A DNA stretch of 64,000 nucleotides from Solanum dulcamara. Its lineage: Eukaryota > Streptophyta > Magnoliopsida > Solanales > Solanaceae. The notes under the pieces were generated by a model. That model saw only the letters and a program-made list of their open reading frames with translations, was not told the DNA's origin and did not search any database. A program made the position numbers and the translations under genes. The stretch covers positions 32,316,001-32,380,000 of the forward strand of contig NC_077243.1 in the NCBI RefSeq assembly GCF_947179165.1, given 5' to 3'. Positions 33,836 through 45,735 of this stretch are shown here, in pieces; positions within the stretch are counted from its first letter, which is position 1, and each line of letters opens with the position of its first letter.

Positions 33836-35591
33836 ATAGCAATGTATTAATTATTCATATAATCAAATATAATGCGCTAAAATTCAAATAAATCACGATA
33901 AAAAGTATTCATCAGCATAATCATAGACCAAAAATTCTTGCTAGTGATATTAATTTTATTTTATATATACAAAAATCTAAAAAATTCAATTCAAAAATGG
34001 ACATTCCTAGAATGTTAAGGTCTCTAGAAACAATCTACGAACACTCTTTACGTAAAGTCCAATCCTTTTGTCTTCCATTTATTCATTTGTTTCACCTACA
34101 AAAGATAATAAATAAATGATTCAATAAAATTCTCAAAAGAATGTAATCTCCATATATAAATATTTCAAGTGATTGAAAAGAGTGCAAAAGGAATTATACA
34201 GATGAAGTAAGCACGACAATATTCAGATCTTCTCCATATTATAATATTAGACAATATTCAGATCTTCTCTATATTATAATATTACACAATGAGTGAAAAA
34301 AGAAGGGATCAACTAAACAAAGTTTTATTTAGAAAATGCATAGCCGCTGACCTTATCTTAAGTGTGGCCAGTGTCGTTAAAGCTAAAAACATCATCACAT
34401 TGAAAGAGTAATCCTCCATGGGACTTTACCGAACTTCATCATCCAAAGCTAAGCATTATACATTTGCCTCCACCGTGTTTCAAGAAGTTTCAGAAGTGAC
34501 TAGTAAAAGCAACAAGTGCTACTCAAAAGTGCTTTTTAAATCGATTAGCCAAATCCAAACTGCTTCTCACCAAAAGTACTCTTTTGAAATAGCACTTTTC
34601 AAAATAAGCTAATTTTAAAAGCTTGTCAACCAGGCTGCTATTGGGTTTTGTACAAGCAAAAGCTACACTCTTGCACATCCTGCGGATCCACGACTCCCCA
34701 TAACTTTCAACTATGACTCAAAAAGCACTCCCTCTCTGGACTGCACCATCCACATAGACTCGGAGGTATAATAGAACAAACTTCAACAATTCCTAAAAGA
34801 AGTGCTTTTAAAAAAAACAATAACATCATAATTATAATAATACTAATAATAAGACAAGAAAAAAGAAGTTTAAAGCAGTAAAGATGTTTTGGTGCTTTAT
34901 AATAGAGGTATCATAAGATAGGTAAGACATTTTACATAGAACAGCATTTATAAATTGATAACATGTCCTATGATAATTAGTGACATAATGTACAAGAATG
35001 GAACTGCTCAAAGAATAGTTTGAGTCTAAAACTCATGTCAATGAATTTGTAAATATCAACACTTTTTTATGAACCAACTCTAGCTTCAAGAGGGCAAGGA
35101 TATGGACAAGCTTATCACGAGCAGCACAAGAAATCTGAACAAACGGTAGAAGTGGTAGTCAGAGACATTAAACTATAAAAGAAAGCAATAACACAGAACA
35201 CCAACAAGATGCAGTTGTTGAGGTGTATTCTTGTTGTCGTAATAAGACGTCTAAAACAAAATAAAGTCCTACAAAGGGCTATGCCTCTGCCTACTGGAAG
35301 TTAGTGTCATCATAATATGGCACTTATCCATCACAAAAGGTTGAAAAGTGTTTGACGATTGAACATGTGATTTACCATTTTAGATACCTCTTAAATCCAC
35401 GGCTTAACACAGAAGATGCAGCTTCTTACTCAAGTTATTACAGAAGGCAAAAGTATGGGGATCACCCTATCAATTAAACATATTTATCAGATGATAAAGT
35501 ACAAAGAAGGAACCAAAAACCTTTAGTATAAAAGTGTTGAAAAAAGGACAGACTACTAAATCAGTTAATTCCATTGAAAGAGTATACTTAC
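33836..35591. other. CACTA-like interior without a recognised gene
   Basis: This is AT-rich sequence. 34490-34630 contains repeated AAGTGCTTTT/AAAAGTACTCTTTT words resembling a Solanaceae hAT-derived MITE. It may include intron or downstream sequence of the helicase gene, but no further helicase exon is visible. Confidence 0.4.
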
Positions 35592-36816
35592 ATAAAATTG
35601 CTGAACATTTGTTGGGATAACGTCATCCTTTGCGTCTCCCACCTCAGGCAAAGTTAGGATATATGGATTGTGTAAAATAAGCTTCTTCAGCTTTTCAACA
35701 TCAGAACTGCAATGTTAACATGACTAAAAAAGTTCATATCAGAACATTGAGATGGGGGACAAAAATGGGAAGTGAGATAGTAAAAATCAAGAAGCAAAAA
35801 GAAGTCAACAACTTTGTGATGGAGAAAATCAGCATACGCAACAGTAGAAGAATCAGCAAGAATTTGCTTGACATATATGTGCCAATGTAATAAGTAGAAC
35901 ATACCTTGAGGTTGCAGACATCAGAAGGCACTGGCAATGTCTTGATACATGAGATGTAAGAGCTTTCAGATCATCTTCATATCCATATGACAAAAGAAGA
36001 TCTGCCTGATACAGAAACATAATTCTCAACCTCATGTCATTTTGGGTGAATTTAATTCTAATGCAAAGAATTCAAATTCAAAAATGAAATAGAAAATATG
36101 CGAAATCAAAAGGTAAATATCACTACTAAAGGTGGGTCATAAACTTTATTAGATACCAAAGTCAATTATATCTAGTAAGTTTTACCTACTATTGGATATG
36201 AACCAATCAGTGTCACCATATGAAAGCAGACCTTTACAGCAAAACCTTTTGAGATTTTGAACAATGCAACTCAATATATATCTCAGCACATCAGCAAAAA
36301 GTCTTGCAACTAGAAGAAATTCTGAGAAACAATGTTACGTTAACTAACCCACCTCATCGAGAATGAGAATGGATAGAAAATCTTGAACAACTTTCACTTG
36401 AATAACTCCAGTTGACAAGCATGTCTATAAACAAGCAGGAGTAGATAAAACAATTTTCGGAGGCCCCACCAAGGTAGTTTTCTGAAACCAAAAGATGATT
36501 AAAAAAATTACCATTTTATCACATACCCATAAAGATCAGAAACGCAAATAATTGTGAATAAAAGAACCAACCAATTCAGAAACAGACATAGAGCTTGTCA
36601 ATTGGACAAGCCTCGATTGCACTCTACATAGTTCAATTAATGAATTAGCCTCTGAACAAACCTATACAACAAACACAAATAAAATATACCCACAAACTGA
36701 AAACCAAAAAAAAATCAAAAAATCCCAAAATAAAAGCAGCAAATTTCAACCTGCTGACACAATTCCCTTGTGGGTACAAGAATTAATGCAGTAGGAGCAA
36801 TTCCCACCGGAAGAGC
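35592..36816 (-). pseudogene. RH16: DEAD-box RNA helicase 16-like fragment with introns
   Basis: Five exons with GT-AG borders read in order on the minus strand: 36751-36816 (LILVPTRELCQQ, motif Ia), 36572-36661 (SLIELCRVQ, QLTSSMS), 36353-36481 (GPPKIVLSTPA and SILILDE), 35905-36005 (ADLLLSYGYEDDL, then the SAT motif), 35592-35706 (DVEKLKKLILHNP). Motif II is split over two exons as DE/AD. The intact protein is a nuclear/nucleolar ATP-dependent RNA helicase. Motif I (GKT) and the whole second RecA domain are missing, and a TAG sits in frame at 36425-36427. Retained introns show capture of genomic DNA, not a cDNA copy. It lies inside the CACTA-like element. Confidence 0.88.
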
Positions 36817-36817
36817 C

Positions 36818-37038
36818 TGGTAGGTATGTGGATCCAGGTGCTTTTTGAAAGGATCAGTATGATCCTGAAAAGTCCCTTGTATAGATATGACAACTGGGGC
36901 GAGCCAAAGAAATCAGAGAAGAGTAAGGAGGAGCGAATGATGGATGCTTACAATAAATCTATTGTTGGCAATGGTACTGTTTGGTATGAGTTGTCATATG
37001 AAGATACCATCAAGGATAACATGCCTACATTTGTTTGA
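36818..37038 (+). pseudogene. EMB2752: Small conserved plant protein fragment, EMB2752-like
   Basis: Plus-strand frames read RYVDPGAF and then, after a frame change near 36843-36870, ILKSPLYRYDNWGEPKKSE and SKEERMMDAYNKSIVGNG up to a stop at 37036. This matches my recollection of a roughly 100-residue plant protein family including Arabidopsis EMB2752 (At4g29660), of uncertain biochemical role. The start Met and first residues are absent and the frame is broken. It abuts the helicase exon head-to-head at about 36817, so two unrelated genes were joined inside one element. Identity from memory, not from a search. Confidence 0.5.
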
Positions 37039-37841
37039 GTTTCTAATACCAACCAGTAGCAAGTTTTAATTTTTTCCATTTTCATTTTAATGCCTTGTTT
37101 TCTGTTGCTCCAACAAAACTTTTCAAAAATAATGAAAGCAAAATTTCTCACATTCTACTCAAGCGAGAGGTGAAATCATGAAGACATCATCAATGCAAGG
37201 GTATAGTCACACAAATCAATTATCAGAAAATTAAAAAAATTGGTTCAAACCCGATTGAATAACTCATGGAACAAGAAATCCAACATCAATGTCAAGAGAA
37301 ATATGATCTAGAGTAAAAAATTTCACCATAGCTACCAACAAAGCTTTATTCCCACAGTAGCAACACTCTAATGGAAAAACCCACAATCTGAAGAAATATA
37401 TCAAATACACTAACCACACCTCAAGGATTAAAGAGAAAAGAAGAGATTCAAGAAGAAAACCTCAAAAGCTCAAACTTGTAGTATCTTCAGCTATAACCTC
37501 GAAGATTGAAGAAGAAAACCTCCAACAATTGAAGAAGAAAACCTCAAATATTTCTCAGATTTCATGATAAAACCTCCATCCCTCCATTTCCTTAGATTTA
37601 ACAAGAAATTTGAAGAAAGAAATGGGTTTAGATTTGAAGACAAAAATGGGTTTAAATTTTCCCTAAAATGGTAGAGATGAAGTTTAAAATAAAATGGGCT
37701 TAAGTTTCCTTACCATGAGATTGATATCTCTGCAAAACTTCACAAGCTCACCACAAGTTTGCTCAGAATCGATGCAGATGTTTGCTTGGTTAGACGGAGG
37801 AGAAGAAGAGCTCTAGTGTTCTGGTTGTTTGGGAGAGAAAT
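37039..37841. other. CACTA-like interior with GAAGAAGAAAACCTC repeats
   Basis: Sequence after the small gene may be its 3' flank. At 37450-37560 the word GAAGAAGAAAACCTC occurs at least three times. 37741-37841 is GA-rich and resembles a 5' untranslated leader on the minus strand. No frame is convincing. Confidence 0.35.
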
Positions 37842-38086
37842 TGTTCAAAGGATCGAAGAAGAGGCTAAAGAAGATGAAAGGAGATGAATAGAGTGACTAA
37901 GAGCAATTAGCGATTTCTGTGTATTCCCAAAATGAAAAAATGATGTTCACTTCCAAAATATCTTATGTTCTTAGCACATACAAACTTGGGTGAGCCACTT
38001 AATTAATGTAGGGCCTACTATACTAACAAACCACTAATAATCAACTAACAATCAATCAGCTAACTACTAACAGCTAATTAACTCCA
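37842..38086 (-). repeat. copia 3' LTR
   Basis: On the minus strand it starts TGGAGTTAATTAG and ends CTTTGAACA. It is 245 bp, about 85-90% like the right LTR by eye. Confidence 0.88.
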
Positions 38087-38119
38087 ATACCCCTTAAGTT
38101 GGAGGGTGCATAACATCCA

Positions 38120-41100
38120 ACACTCCCAACTTGTTTATTAGATACATATGTTGTTGCTTGCTCAATCCCTTTGTCATCAAATCTGCTTGCTAATTATTTG
38201 TCTTCACAAATTCAGTCCTTATGGTTCCTTCCTTTATCTTGTCCCTTATGAAGTGACAGTCGATTTCAATGTGTTTTGTTCTCTCATTATAAACTGGATT
38301 TACTGTTAGTTAAATTGCTGCCTTGCTATCATTTCAAACTGTTACTGGCTAATGGATTTCTACTCCAAGCTTTCTGAACAAGCCTAGTAGCCAAGTAGCT
38401 TCTGCTACAACAGCTGTCATGCTCCTATATTTAGCCTCCGCTGAGCTCTTGGATACTATTTGCTGCTTCTTAGATTTCCAAGAGATTAGTGACTCTCCGA
38501 ACTTAATTGCATAGTTTGTGATGGATCTTCTAGTGTTAGGACATGCTGCCCAATCTGAATCACACCAGCATGTTATCTCCTATGTAGGTTGTGATTTGAA
38601 AATGAGACCCTGACCTGGTGCATTGTTCAGATACTTGACCACTCTAATAGTTGCTTCCCAATGTGAAACCTTAGGCTCTTTCATAAAATTGACTTAGTGT
38701 TTGGACTGCAAAGCTGATGTCTGGCCTAGTGATGGTGACATACAACAGTCTTCCTATCAGCCTTTGGTATCTTGAGATTTCTTCCAGAGGTTTATCATCC
38801 TTGACTCCAACAGCCTTGTCATATTCCATAGTAGTCAGTTTGCTTTCAGTTTCCAGTGGTGTGGCAGTTGGCTTTGTGCCTGCCAAGCCCATTTCTGATA
38901 TGAGCTCCAATATATTTTTCTTTTAATTAAGGATGATGCCATATTTTGATCTCAAAACTTCTATATCAAGGTAATATTTGAGTTCCCCCAAGTCTTTTAC
39001 TCTGAAGTCATACTGCAGGATCTGCTTGGCTGCCTCTATGAGACTGTTGCTATCTCCAGTAATAAGAAGATCATCTACATATACAAGTATTATGACAATG
39101 TTGTTACCTGACCTCTTTGTGAATAGTGAGTAGTCATGAAGACTTTGTGTGAATCCTACAGCTAGCAATGCATCAGTCAACTTGATATTCCACTGCCTTG
39201 ATGCCTGTTTTAAGCCATACAGAGATTTCAACAATCTGCATACCTTGGTCTCCCCCTACCTCTTGAACCCTTATGGTAGTTCCATATACACTTCTTCATA
39301 AAGATCTCCTTGCAAGAATGCATTGTACACATCCATTTGGTGGAGTTTCCAACCCTTTGAGGCTGCCAGTGCAATCACTGATCTCACAGTGATCATTTTG
39401 GCCACTGGAGAGAAGGTTTCATAATAGTTGAGACCTTCCTTTTGACTGTATCCCTTTGCCACCAACCTTGCCTTGAATCCCTCTACTTCTCAATTTGCTT
39501 TATACTTGATCTTGTAGACCCATTTAGAGCCAACTGCATTCTTTCCATTTGGAAGGTCAACAATCTTCCAAGTATGATTATCCTCAAGAGCCTTGACTTC
39601 CTGCTACATAGCTTCTATCCACCTTGCATTCCTTGAAGCCTCCTTAAAGCCTTTTGGTTCAGCTAAGGTAGAAAACTTAGCTAAATAACTCCTGTATTTT
39701 TCTAATGTTCCTACATATGACAAATACTTGCTTATAGAATAGATGTGATCATGACTAGTGTTGACAACATAGTCATTCAGCCACCCAGGTTGTTTGGTCG
39801 ACCTAACTGGCCTGTTGCCAGTGACAGCAGAAGGAGCAACAGTATGCAATAGAACTTGTGCAACCTCTTGTGTAGCCTTATCAGCCCCATCATCATCAGT
39901 AGGTTCAGTAATAATTACAGGTGGTGGTTCATCCATTTCCTTTTCTACTATTTCTGTAGCAGCAGCATCTGTAGCAGCACCATTGTCAGGTGTCCCCCTT
40001 GCTGCTACTAGTGGAGACTGGCAAATGTGAGCAGGAGCAGGGGAATCATATGAAGCATCACCATGGCTCAGTTGAAGAAATGTGCTATCCTTTTAAGCTA
40101 AAGAGCTGCTAAAAGGAAAATCATTTTCATGGAATATCACATCCCTGCTAACAAAAAACTTGTTAGTAGATAAATCAAACACAATATAGCCCTTTTTTGG
40201 TTTTTGAAAATCCCATGAATATAACTTCCTTGTCTCTATATGCAAATTTCTCTGATCTTGGTAGTGTAGTAACAAAACATAGACAACCAGGCACCCTTAG
40301 ATGATCAAGGGATGTTTTGCTGTGGTACAATAACTCATAAGGAGTGCATCCCTTCAGTGCACTTGATGGCAACCTCTTCATAAGGTATACTGTAGTTTTG
40401 ACACAAAAACCCCAATACTTTGTTGGAAAGGTGGCCTGAAATTTAATAGCTCTTGCCATCTCTAAGATCTATCTGTGTTTTCTCTCAACCACCCCATTTT
40501 GTTGTGGTGTATAGGGGCAGCTGCTTTAAGAGTTAAAAAATTCAGTGCCATTGTCAGATCTAATAGTCTTGACTCTACAATTAAACTGTGTATTCACAAA
40601 AGCAAGAAATTGTTTCATGACAACAATTACTTCAGTCTTTTGCTGCAACAGATGTATCCAAGTATATCTAGTATGATCATCAACAATAGTGAGGAAATAG
40701 TTCTTTCTATCAAAAGTAGGAGTTTTGTAAGGACCCCACAAATCTAAGTGAACTAGTTCAAAAGGTTGAGCTGCTCTAAAAGTGCTCAAAGGGAACTGTA
40801 GCCTGGTCTGTTTTGCTAAGGGACAAATTCTGCAATTATTATGCACATTCTTGTCAATCTTGTCCTTGAATTCTACCATAGTCTTCATTGTGGATGTTGA
40901 AGGATGGCCTAGTCTTTTATGCCATAGACTGCATCTTCCATCTACATCTGCCAGGTAAGCCTGTCTTATGCCTCTTTCTTGTTCATCATAATTTTCAGCT
41001 GCTCCTTGAAAAATGTATAGTCCTCCTTGCAACCTACCAATCCCCTTCACCTTGCCACTATAGAGATCCTGAAAGACACAGTGATCAGGAAAAAAATTGA

Positions 41101-42470
41101 CTGAGCAACTCAGTTCCTTGGTTAGTTTGACACTGATAGTAAATTGTATTTAAAATCAGGCACAAATAGCACATTTGTAATTCTCTCCTATCCAAATAAC
41201 TCAGCACATCCTGTATGTGTAATTTGTACTGCACTTCCATTTGGAAAATGCATCTTCATTCCTTTGTTTGATTGCAGGCTATGAATGTTCTTTAATATTT
41301 TGTTATTTGTAGTAACATGATGAGATGCTCCAGAATCAACTATCCACTCGCATCTTTCTAATTGAGCCATTAAACAAGTCACAATACCTGTCATATGCGC
41401 CTGGTACTCTTTAGAATCAGTGCCATGATGTTTGTACTGACTTTCTGAATCATGGTGAGTATTCCTGCCATCACTTCTTCTGCTGCCATCAACATATTGA
41501 CCCTCATTGTCACCCTTACATGCATGCTTCTTTTGGACATAATCTGCATTGTTAGCCAGTGCATCATGTGCTTCCTTCCTTTATTCTTCATTGTTATTCA
41601 TATTGTGCCCTTCTCTGTACCAGTCTTTCCTCCATCCATCACGATAGTTATTGTCCTTCCTATAACCGTCATAACCTCCTTCCACTTTTCTGTTAGCTTT
41701 GTTGTTCTTTTCTGAAGGATATCCAACTAGCTTATAGCAATCCTTCTTCGTGTGATTTCGCATGTGATAATTTTCACAGTACATTGAACTGCCTTCGTTA
41801 TAGTTATCATTTCTTCTGACTTGCATTGCTACAGGGATGGATTTCTCAGCATTCACCTGTTGACTTTCATCCTGCACTATCAAGGCATAAGTTTGATTTA
41901 CAGATGGTGCATTGGACTTCATCAAAATCTGTCTCTTAGCTTGATCATAAGACTCGTTCAGACCACTCAAAAATTGCATTAATCTCTACTTTTACAGATA
42001 TTCAATTAATCCCTAGAATTTGGACAACTACAATTTGGAGAAGGGGCTATCAAATCAGACTCACTCCACAACTCCTTCAATTTTGAGAAGTACATTGACA
42101 TTAGGTTGGTTCCCTATTTAAGATTTACAATGGCCGTGTGCACCTGGAAAATTCATACTCGATTCACCTTATCAAAGCTTTCTTTCAGATCCTCCCAAAC
42201 CAAATGTGCATTTGATTCATATACAATGCCACTCAATAGGTTCTCCGACACTGTATTCATGATCCACGAAAGTACAATCGCATTCACCGTCTTCCATTAT
42301 TCATGAAGTGATTCATCGAATGATTCCTTCATACATGTTCCAGTTACGAACCCTAGCTTCTTCTTAGCTAGAAGCGAGATCCTCATAGCTCGGCTCCACA
42401 CTCCATAGTTGTCAGATCCGGTGAGTTTCACTGGTGCTAGAACACATATAGGGGATAGACATGCTCTGTG
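38120..42470 (-). pseudogene. copia gag-pol polyprotein, broken
   Basis: Domains in order on the minus strand: gag (NYGVWSRAMRI near 42410, FLSGLNESYDQAKRQIL at 41979), a weak knuckle (CENYHMRNHTKKDCYKL), protease with WIVDSGASHHVT (41340), GAG-pre-integrase LWHKRLGHPS (40920), integrase core with HLDLWGPY and IRSDNGTEFF (about 40550-40760), then reverse transcriptase with [12 protein letters not shown] (39330) and the YVDDLLITGD box (39080). The RNase H part (38120-38680) is heavily mutated. Catalytic DSG, integrase D/D and YVDD remain. At least eight stops or frame changes inactivate it. Confidence 0.92.
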
Positions 42471-42617
42471 ACTATTCTTTCATTTTGCAAAAGATCTCCC
42501 ATTTTTCTGCAATTTCTTCTCTGATGTTCATCATCTCCGAGCTCCTATGGCTTCTCTAGCAAACCCTTCTTTGTTCGAAGAGCTCTAGTCTTCAATCAGT
42601 GGCCTACTCTGATATCA

Positions 42618-42878
42618 TGTTCAAAGGATCAAAGAAGAGGCTAAAGAAGATGAAAGGAGATGAAGAGAGTGGTTGAGAGCAATTAGGAATTTCTGTGTAT
42701 TCCCAAAAATGAAAAACTGATGTTCACTTCCAAAATATCTTGTGTTCTGTACATATAGAAACTTAGCTGAGCCACTTAATTAGTGTGGAGCCTACTACAC
42801 TAACAAACCACTAATAACCAACTAACAACCAATCAGCTAACTACTAACAACCCAACTACTAACAACTAATTAACTCCA
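42618..42878 (-). repeat. copia 5' LTR
   Basis: 261 bp. It carries a small extra CCCAACTACTAACAA duplication relative to the left LTR. The tRNA primer-binding site follows immediately on the minus strand (42601-42617). Confidence 0.88.
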
Positions 42879-43018
42879 ATAAATGAATATAACAAATGTT
42901 TCCTTATTTCTATCGATATATTACATAGAAAATTAAATTAGATTTAAGAAATAAAAAATGATAGGTTTTTTGCGGAATTTAGCAAAAATTAAGAGAGGAA
43001 AATTGTGGAGGGATGTAA

Positions 43019-43250
43019 TAACCGTTCTAATAGAAAATATTTTTTATTAAGCGTTGCCATAAATGACTTTATGGCGACGGTTATAATAACTATTGTTATA
43101 GGTAAGTCTATTGCAATAATTTTCACACTGACAACAGATTTATTACTAAATAGTATCAAAAACATCCCATCCTTTTGGCAACGGTTCAAAACGTTGCAAT
43201 AGACCCTTGATAGCAATGATTTCCAAAGCATTGCTATAAAATCCATTGAC
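43019..43250. repeat. Right subterminal repeat region of the CACTA-like element
   Basis: GGCGACGGTT, GGCAACGGTTC, AACGTTGCAATAG and TTGCTATAA words repeat in both orientations, matching the left side. Confidence 0.75.
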
Positions 43251-43915
43251 GTAGGCCAAATTTCTAGTACACTAAGGTTAAAGTTGATAGATGAGCTATT
43301 CTTATATTTTTATCGGTATCTATTATAATCTCTCCTAATGATGGTAATGACTATGTTTTCATGAAGTTTCATTGGGATAATTACTTAGCACCAAGAGGAC
43401 TTTAAGGTGTAGTTCGATCTGGTAGTCATTGTAGCTACCCAAGAAAATCCTAGTAGCAACCTTTAGTCCAAAACTATGTTACCCCGCATAGGTTTATGAT
43501 GCCAATATGGAGAAGCTACAAGATCCACATATAGCACAGTTAAAGAGAGTACCATGACGAAGTCTACCCTGACAAGATAGCCTTCTCCTTCTCAATGTGG
43601 GGATCATTTGATTCCATGTTATAACTCGCATTGTTTTATATATCGGTTAAAGGTCCTATTCCACATTAAGTTAAATTAAAAGGTATAAAGTTCTCATGAT
43701 GTTGATGTTTTGATGCATTGACCAATGATTATGATGTTTTAAGGTTTTCATGATTTTACTAATGTTTTAAGATATTGGTCTCGCATCTCATGATTCATAT
43801 TGATTATGTCCTATGTTTATTGTTCATGAATCCTTCTCACATACTTAGTGATGTGGCATGTATTTATGATACTTTTGATGCTTGAAATGGTGAATTAGTG
43901 TGCGTTGCAATCATG

Positions 43916-45735
43916 TTTCTGCAGATATGATCTGTGTTTTGTCTAATTTGTAGGAAAACTAAGTCGCGCATGAGTTTGGATGATTTGTTGGGTCTAATTT
44001 GCTATTTTGCTGAAGATTAAGAAGTACAAGCCTTACCAGGACCGTAATACCTTGCATGGGCCGTGGTGGTTGGCGTAGTGCTAATGAGAAGAGAAAGATG
44101 CTGCTTAAACTTTGATAAAGTATAATTCCACAAAACCCACCACGGACAGTAGTGCCTTGCACGGGCCATGATGGTTGCCATAATGTTGACTGTGTAAAGC
44201 TGAAGTGAATTGAATTTTGGTCAAGTGAAACTCCACAATACCCTTCACGGGACATGGGGTTCACTATGCATCGTGAAACTGGATCCTGGAGGATGTTAAT
44301 AGAAGAAGGAAATTCTACTATAGGAATCACTATAGACACCAGTACGAGTCATGGTCAGCATTACGGGGCATGAGGATTGCTTGTTAAGAAGCGAAAATCT
44401 ACATAGTGTTAAAGCCCAATTTAAACACCATAAAAGTAGGAACACGGACCGCTAACTCAGTATGGTTCGTAGTGATCGAGCGTGAAACGTGTCGACTTAG
44501 CCAATGCCAGCGATCCTGTAAGTCTTAAATGATTGATGTAAGAATTTCTCACCACTCCACCTTATTTTCTGGAGGGAGGAGGATAAGTATTGCGGTTAAG
44601 TCAGTTAACAAGATGAGAGTCAGAAAATGGAAATTTGATTTAGGATTTGGTTTTATATTTCTATAAATACCCAAATTTATTTTATTTTTAGGGTTCTGCA
44701 TTTTATTATTAGTTTTGGAGTGTTATCGTGAACACATTGGAGATACATTCAATTGATTCTGTGATCAAATGCCACTAGAAAAAATTTCTCAATATAAGAG
44801 AGCCATTCCAAATAGTTACTACTTTTTGAGATTGATTCTTGAAATATCATTCCGATTTTAATTCTTGATTTGTGGTTCGTGTGTTTGATTCAAGGTTTAG
44901 TTCTTCATTCGTGTAGGTATTGATTCATGAATTCTACACAAATTCTTATTGTTTTACTTACAATTATGAGTAGCTAAGCCCACAACTAGAGTTGTGGGAA
45001 CCATGACGAATTAACTAAAATTGGGAAACGTAGGATTGATATTCGTGATTTGCTTTTGCATGTATTGTGATTTCTTTATTCAAAAGTCTTTCTCAGTGAA
45101 TGCACGCATTAACAACTTTACCTTATTCATTGCTTGCCCGGAAGGGAGGTAGTGATTAGGAAAAGACTATCACCACAGTAATTCGAAGAGTCTGGCTTTA
45201 AGAGAAGGGATAAACTTCGTCTAAGTTACTTAAGACTGGGAGGAGATAGTACTCTAAGATCTAGAGTGAGGGTTAGGAAAGTATACATTCTAATACAGGG
45301 AGGAGATGAATGAGATATGTCTAAGAAGGACCGGGAGGTGAATTAGATGTTACATAACTCACTACATTTTGCATGCAATCCATTGAACGATATCATGAAT
45401 ACAAATTATCTATTAAGTTACATGTCATTGGGAACACAATCCTAGCTAAATTCTCATGTTGTTCACAACTTAATTGTTAGTTACTTTGTTGAAACATCAT
45501 TAAGTGTTAATAAATTAAACAACAAAATCCCCTATTTTACTTTATGTACTTTATTTTCGGAAAATAAAAACTACAACTGAATAAGTGATAGCTTATAGTC
45601 TTGTTTCGACCCATTTCCTATGAGTTCAATTCCGACTCTTAGTTGGATAAAATATACTACTAACTATCATTTATATCTCTTACGAGAAGTGTAATTGAGA
45701 TTTATCAAAATGGAGTTGTTGCCGGAGATCAAAAT
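43916..45735 (+). other. Gypsy LTR/leader relic (Tat/Athila type) with primer-site motif
   Basis: 45711-45730 reads TGGAGTTGTTGCCGGAGATC, a mutated form of the TGGCGCCGTTGCCGGGGA motif that follows the 5' LTR of plant Tat/Athila-like elements. The preceding 1.7 kb would then be LTR. At 44040-44480 a unit of about 105-115 bp with GGACCGTAATACCTTGC and GGGCCGTGGTGGTTG is repeated three to four times in diverged form. No gag frame follows, because different LTR sequence begins near 45736. Confidence 0.5.

Larger units (their letters stand above)
37842..42878 (-). mobile_element. Ty1/copia retrotransposon, complete length, inactive
   Basis: Two LTRs (37842-38086 and 42618-42878) bound a minus-strand body of 5.0 kb with gag, protease, integrase, reverse transcriptase and RNase H in copia order. 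The primer site sits beside the right LTR (42601-42617; TGATATCAGAGTAGG on the minus strand) and the purine tract (AAGGGG) beside the left LTR. Many stops and LTR mismatches indicate age. Clear target duplications were not resolved. It interrupts the CACTA-like element, so it is younger than that capture. Confidence 0.93.
33452..43269. mobile_element. CACTA-like element carrying host gene fragments, with a nested copia
   Basis: The left end TACTAGAAAATAGGCCTATGG is mirrored at the right end by TACTAGAAATTTGGCCTACG (minus strand, from 43269). Both sides have dense subterminal repeats of GCAACGGTT/AACCGTTGC in both orientations, the layout used by CACTA transposases. Exact CACTA termini and a 3-bp duplication are not evident, so the superfamily call is moderate. 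Without the copia the element is about 4.8 kb. It has no transposase but holds pieces of two host genes, as in Pack-type elements. Confidence 0.65.
32296..43915 (+). repeat. LTR starting TGTAAGACCCC, split by the CACTA-like element
   Basis: TGTAAGACCCC at 32296 resembles the TGTAACACCCC start of the LTR at 2773. The left part runs to 33451 and the right part resumes at 43270 and fades out near 43915, where other LTR sequence begins. No right terminus was found. A palindrome cluster lies 90-450 bp from its start. Confidence 0.55.

Noticed and set aside
39442..41100. Plus-strand frames over the copia body
   Set aside because: They are shadows of the minus-strand gag-pol sequence.
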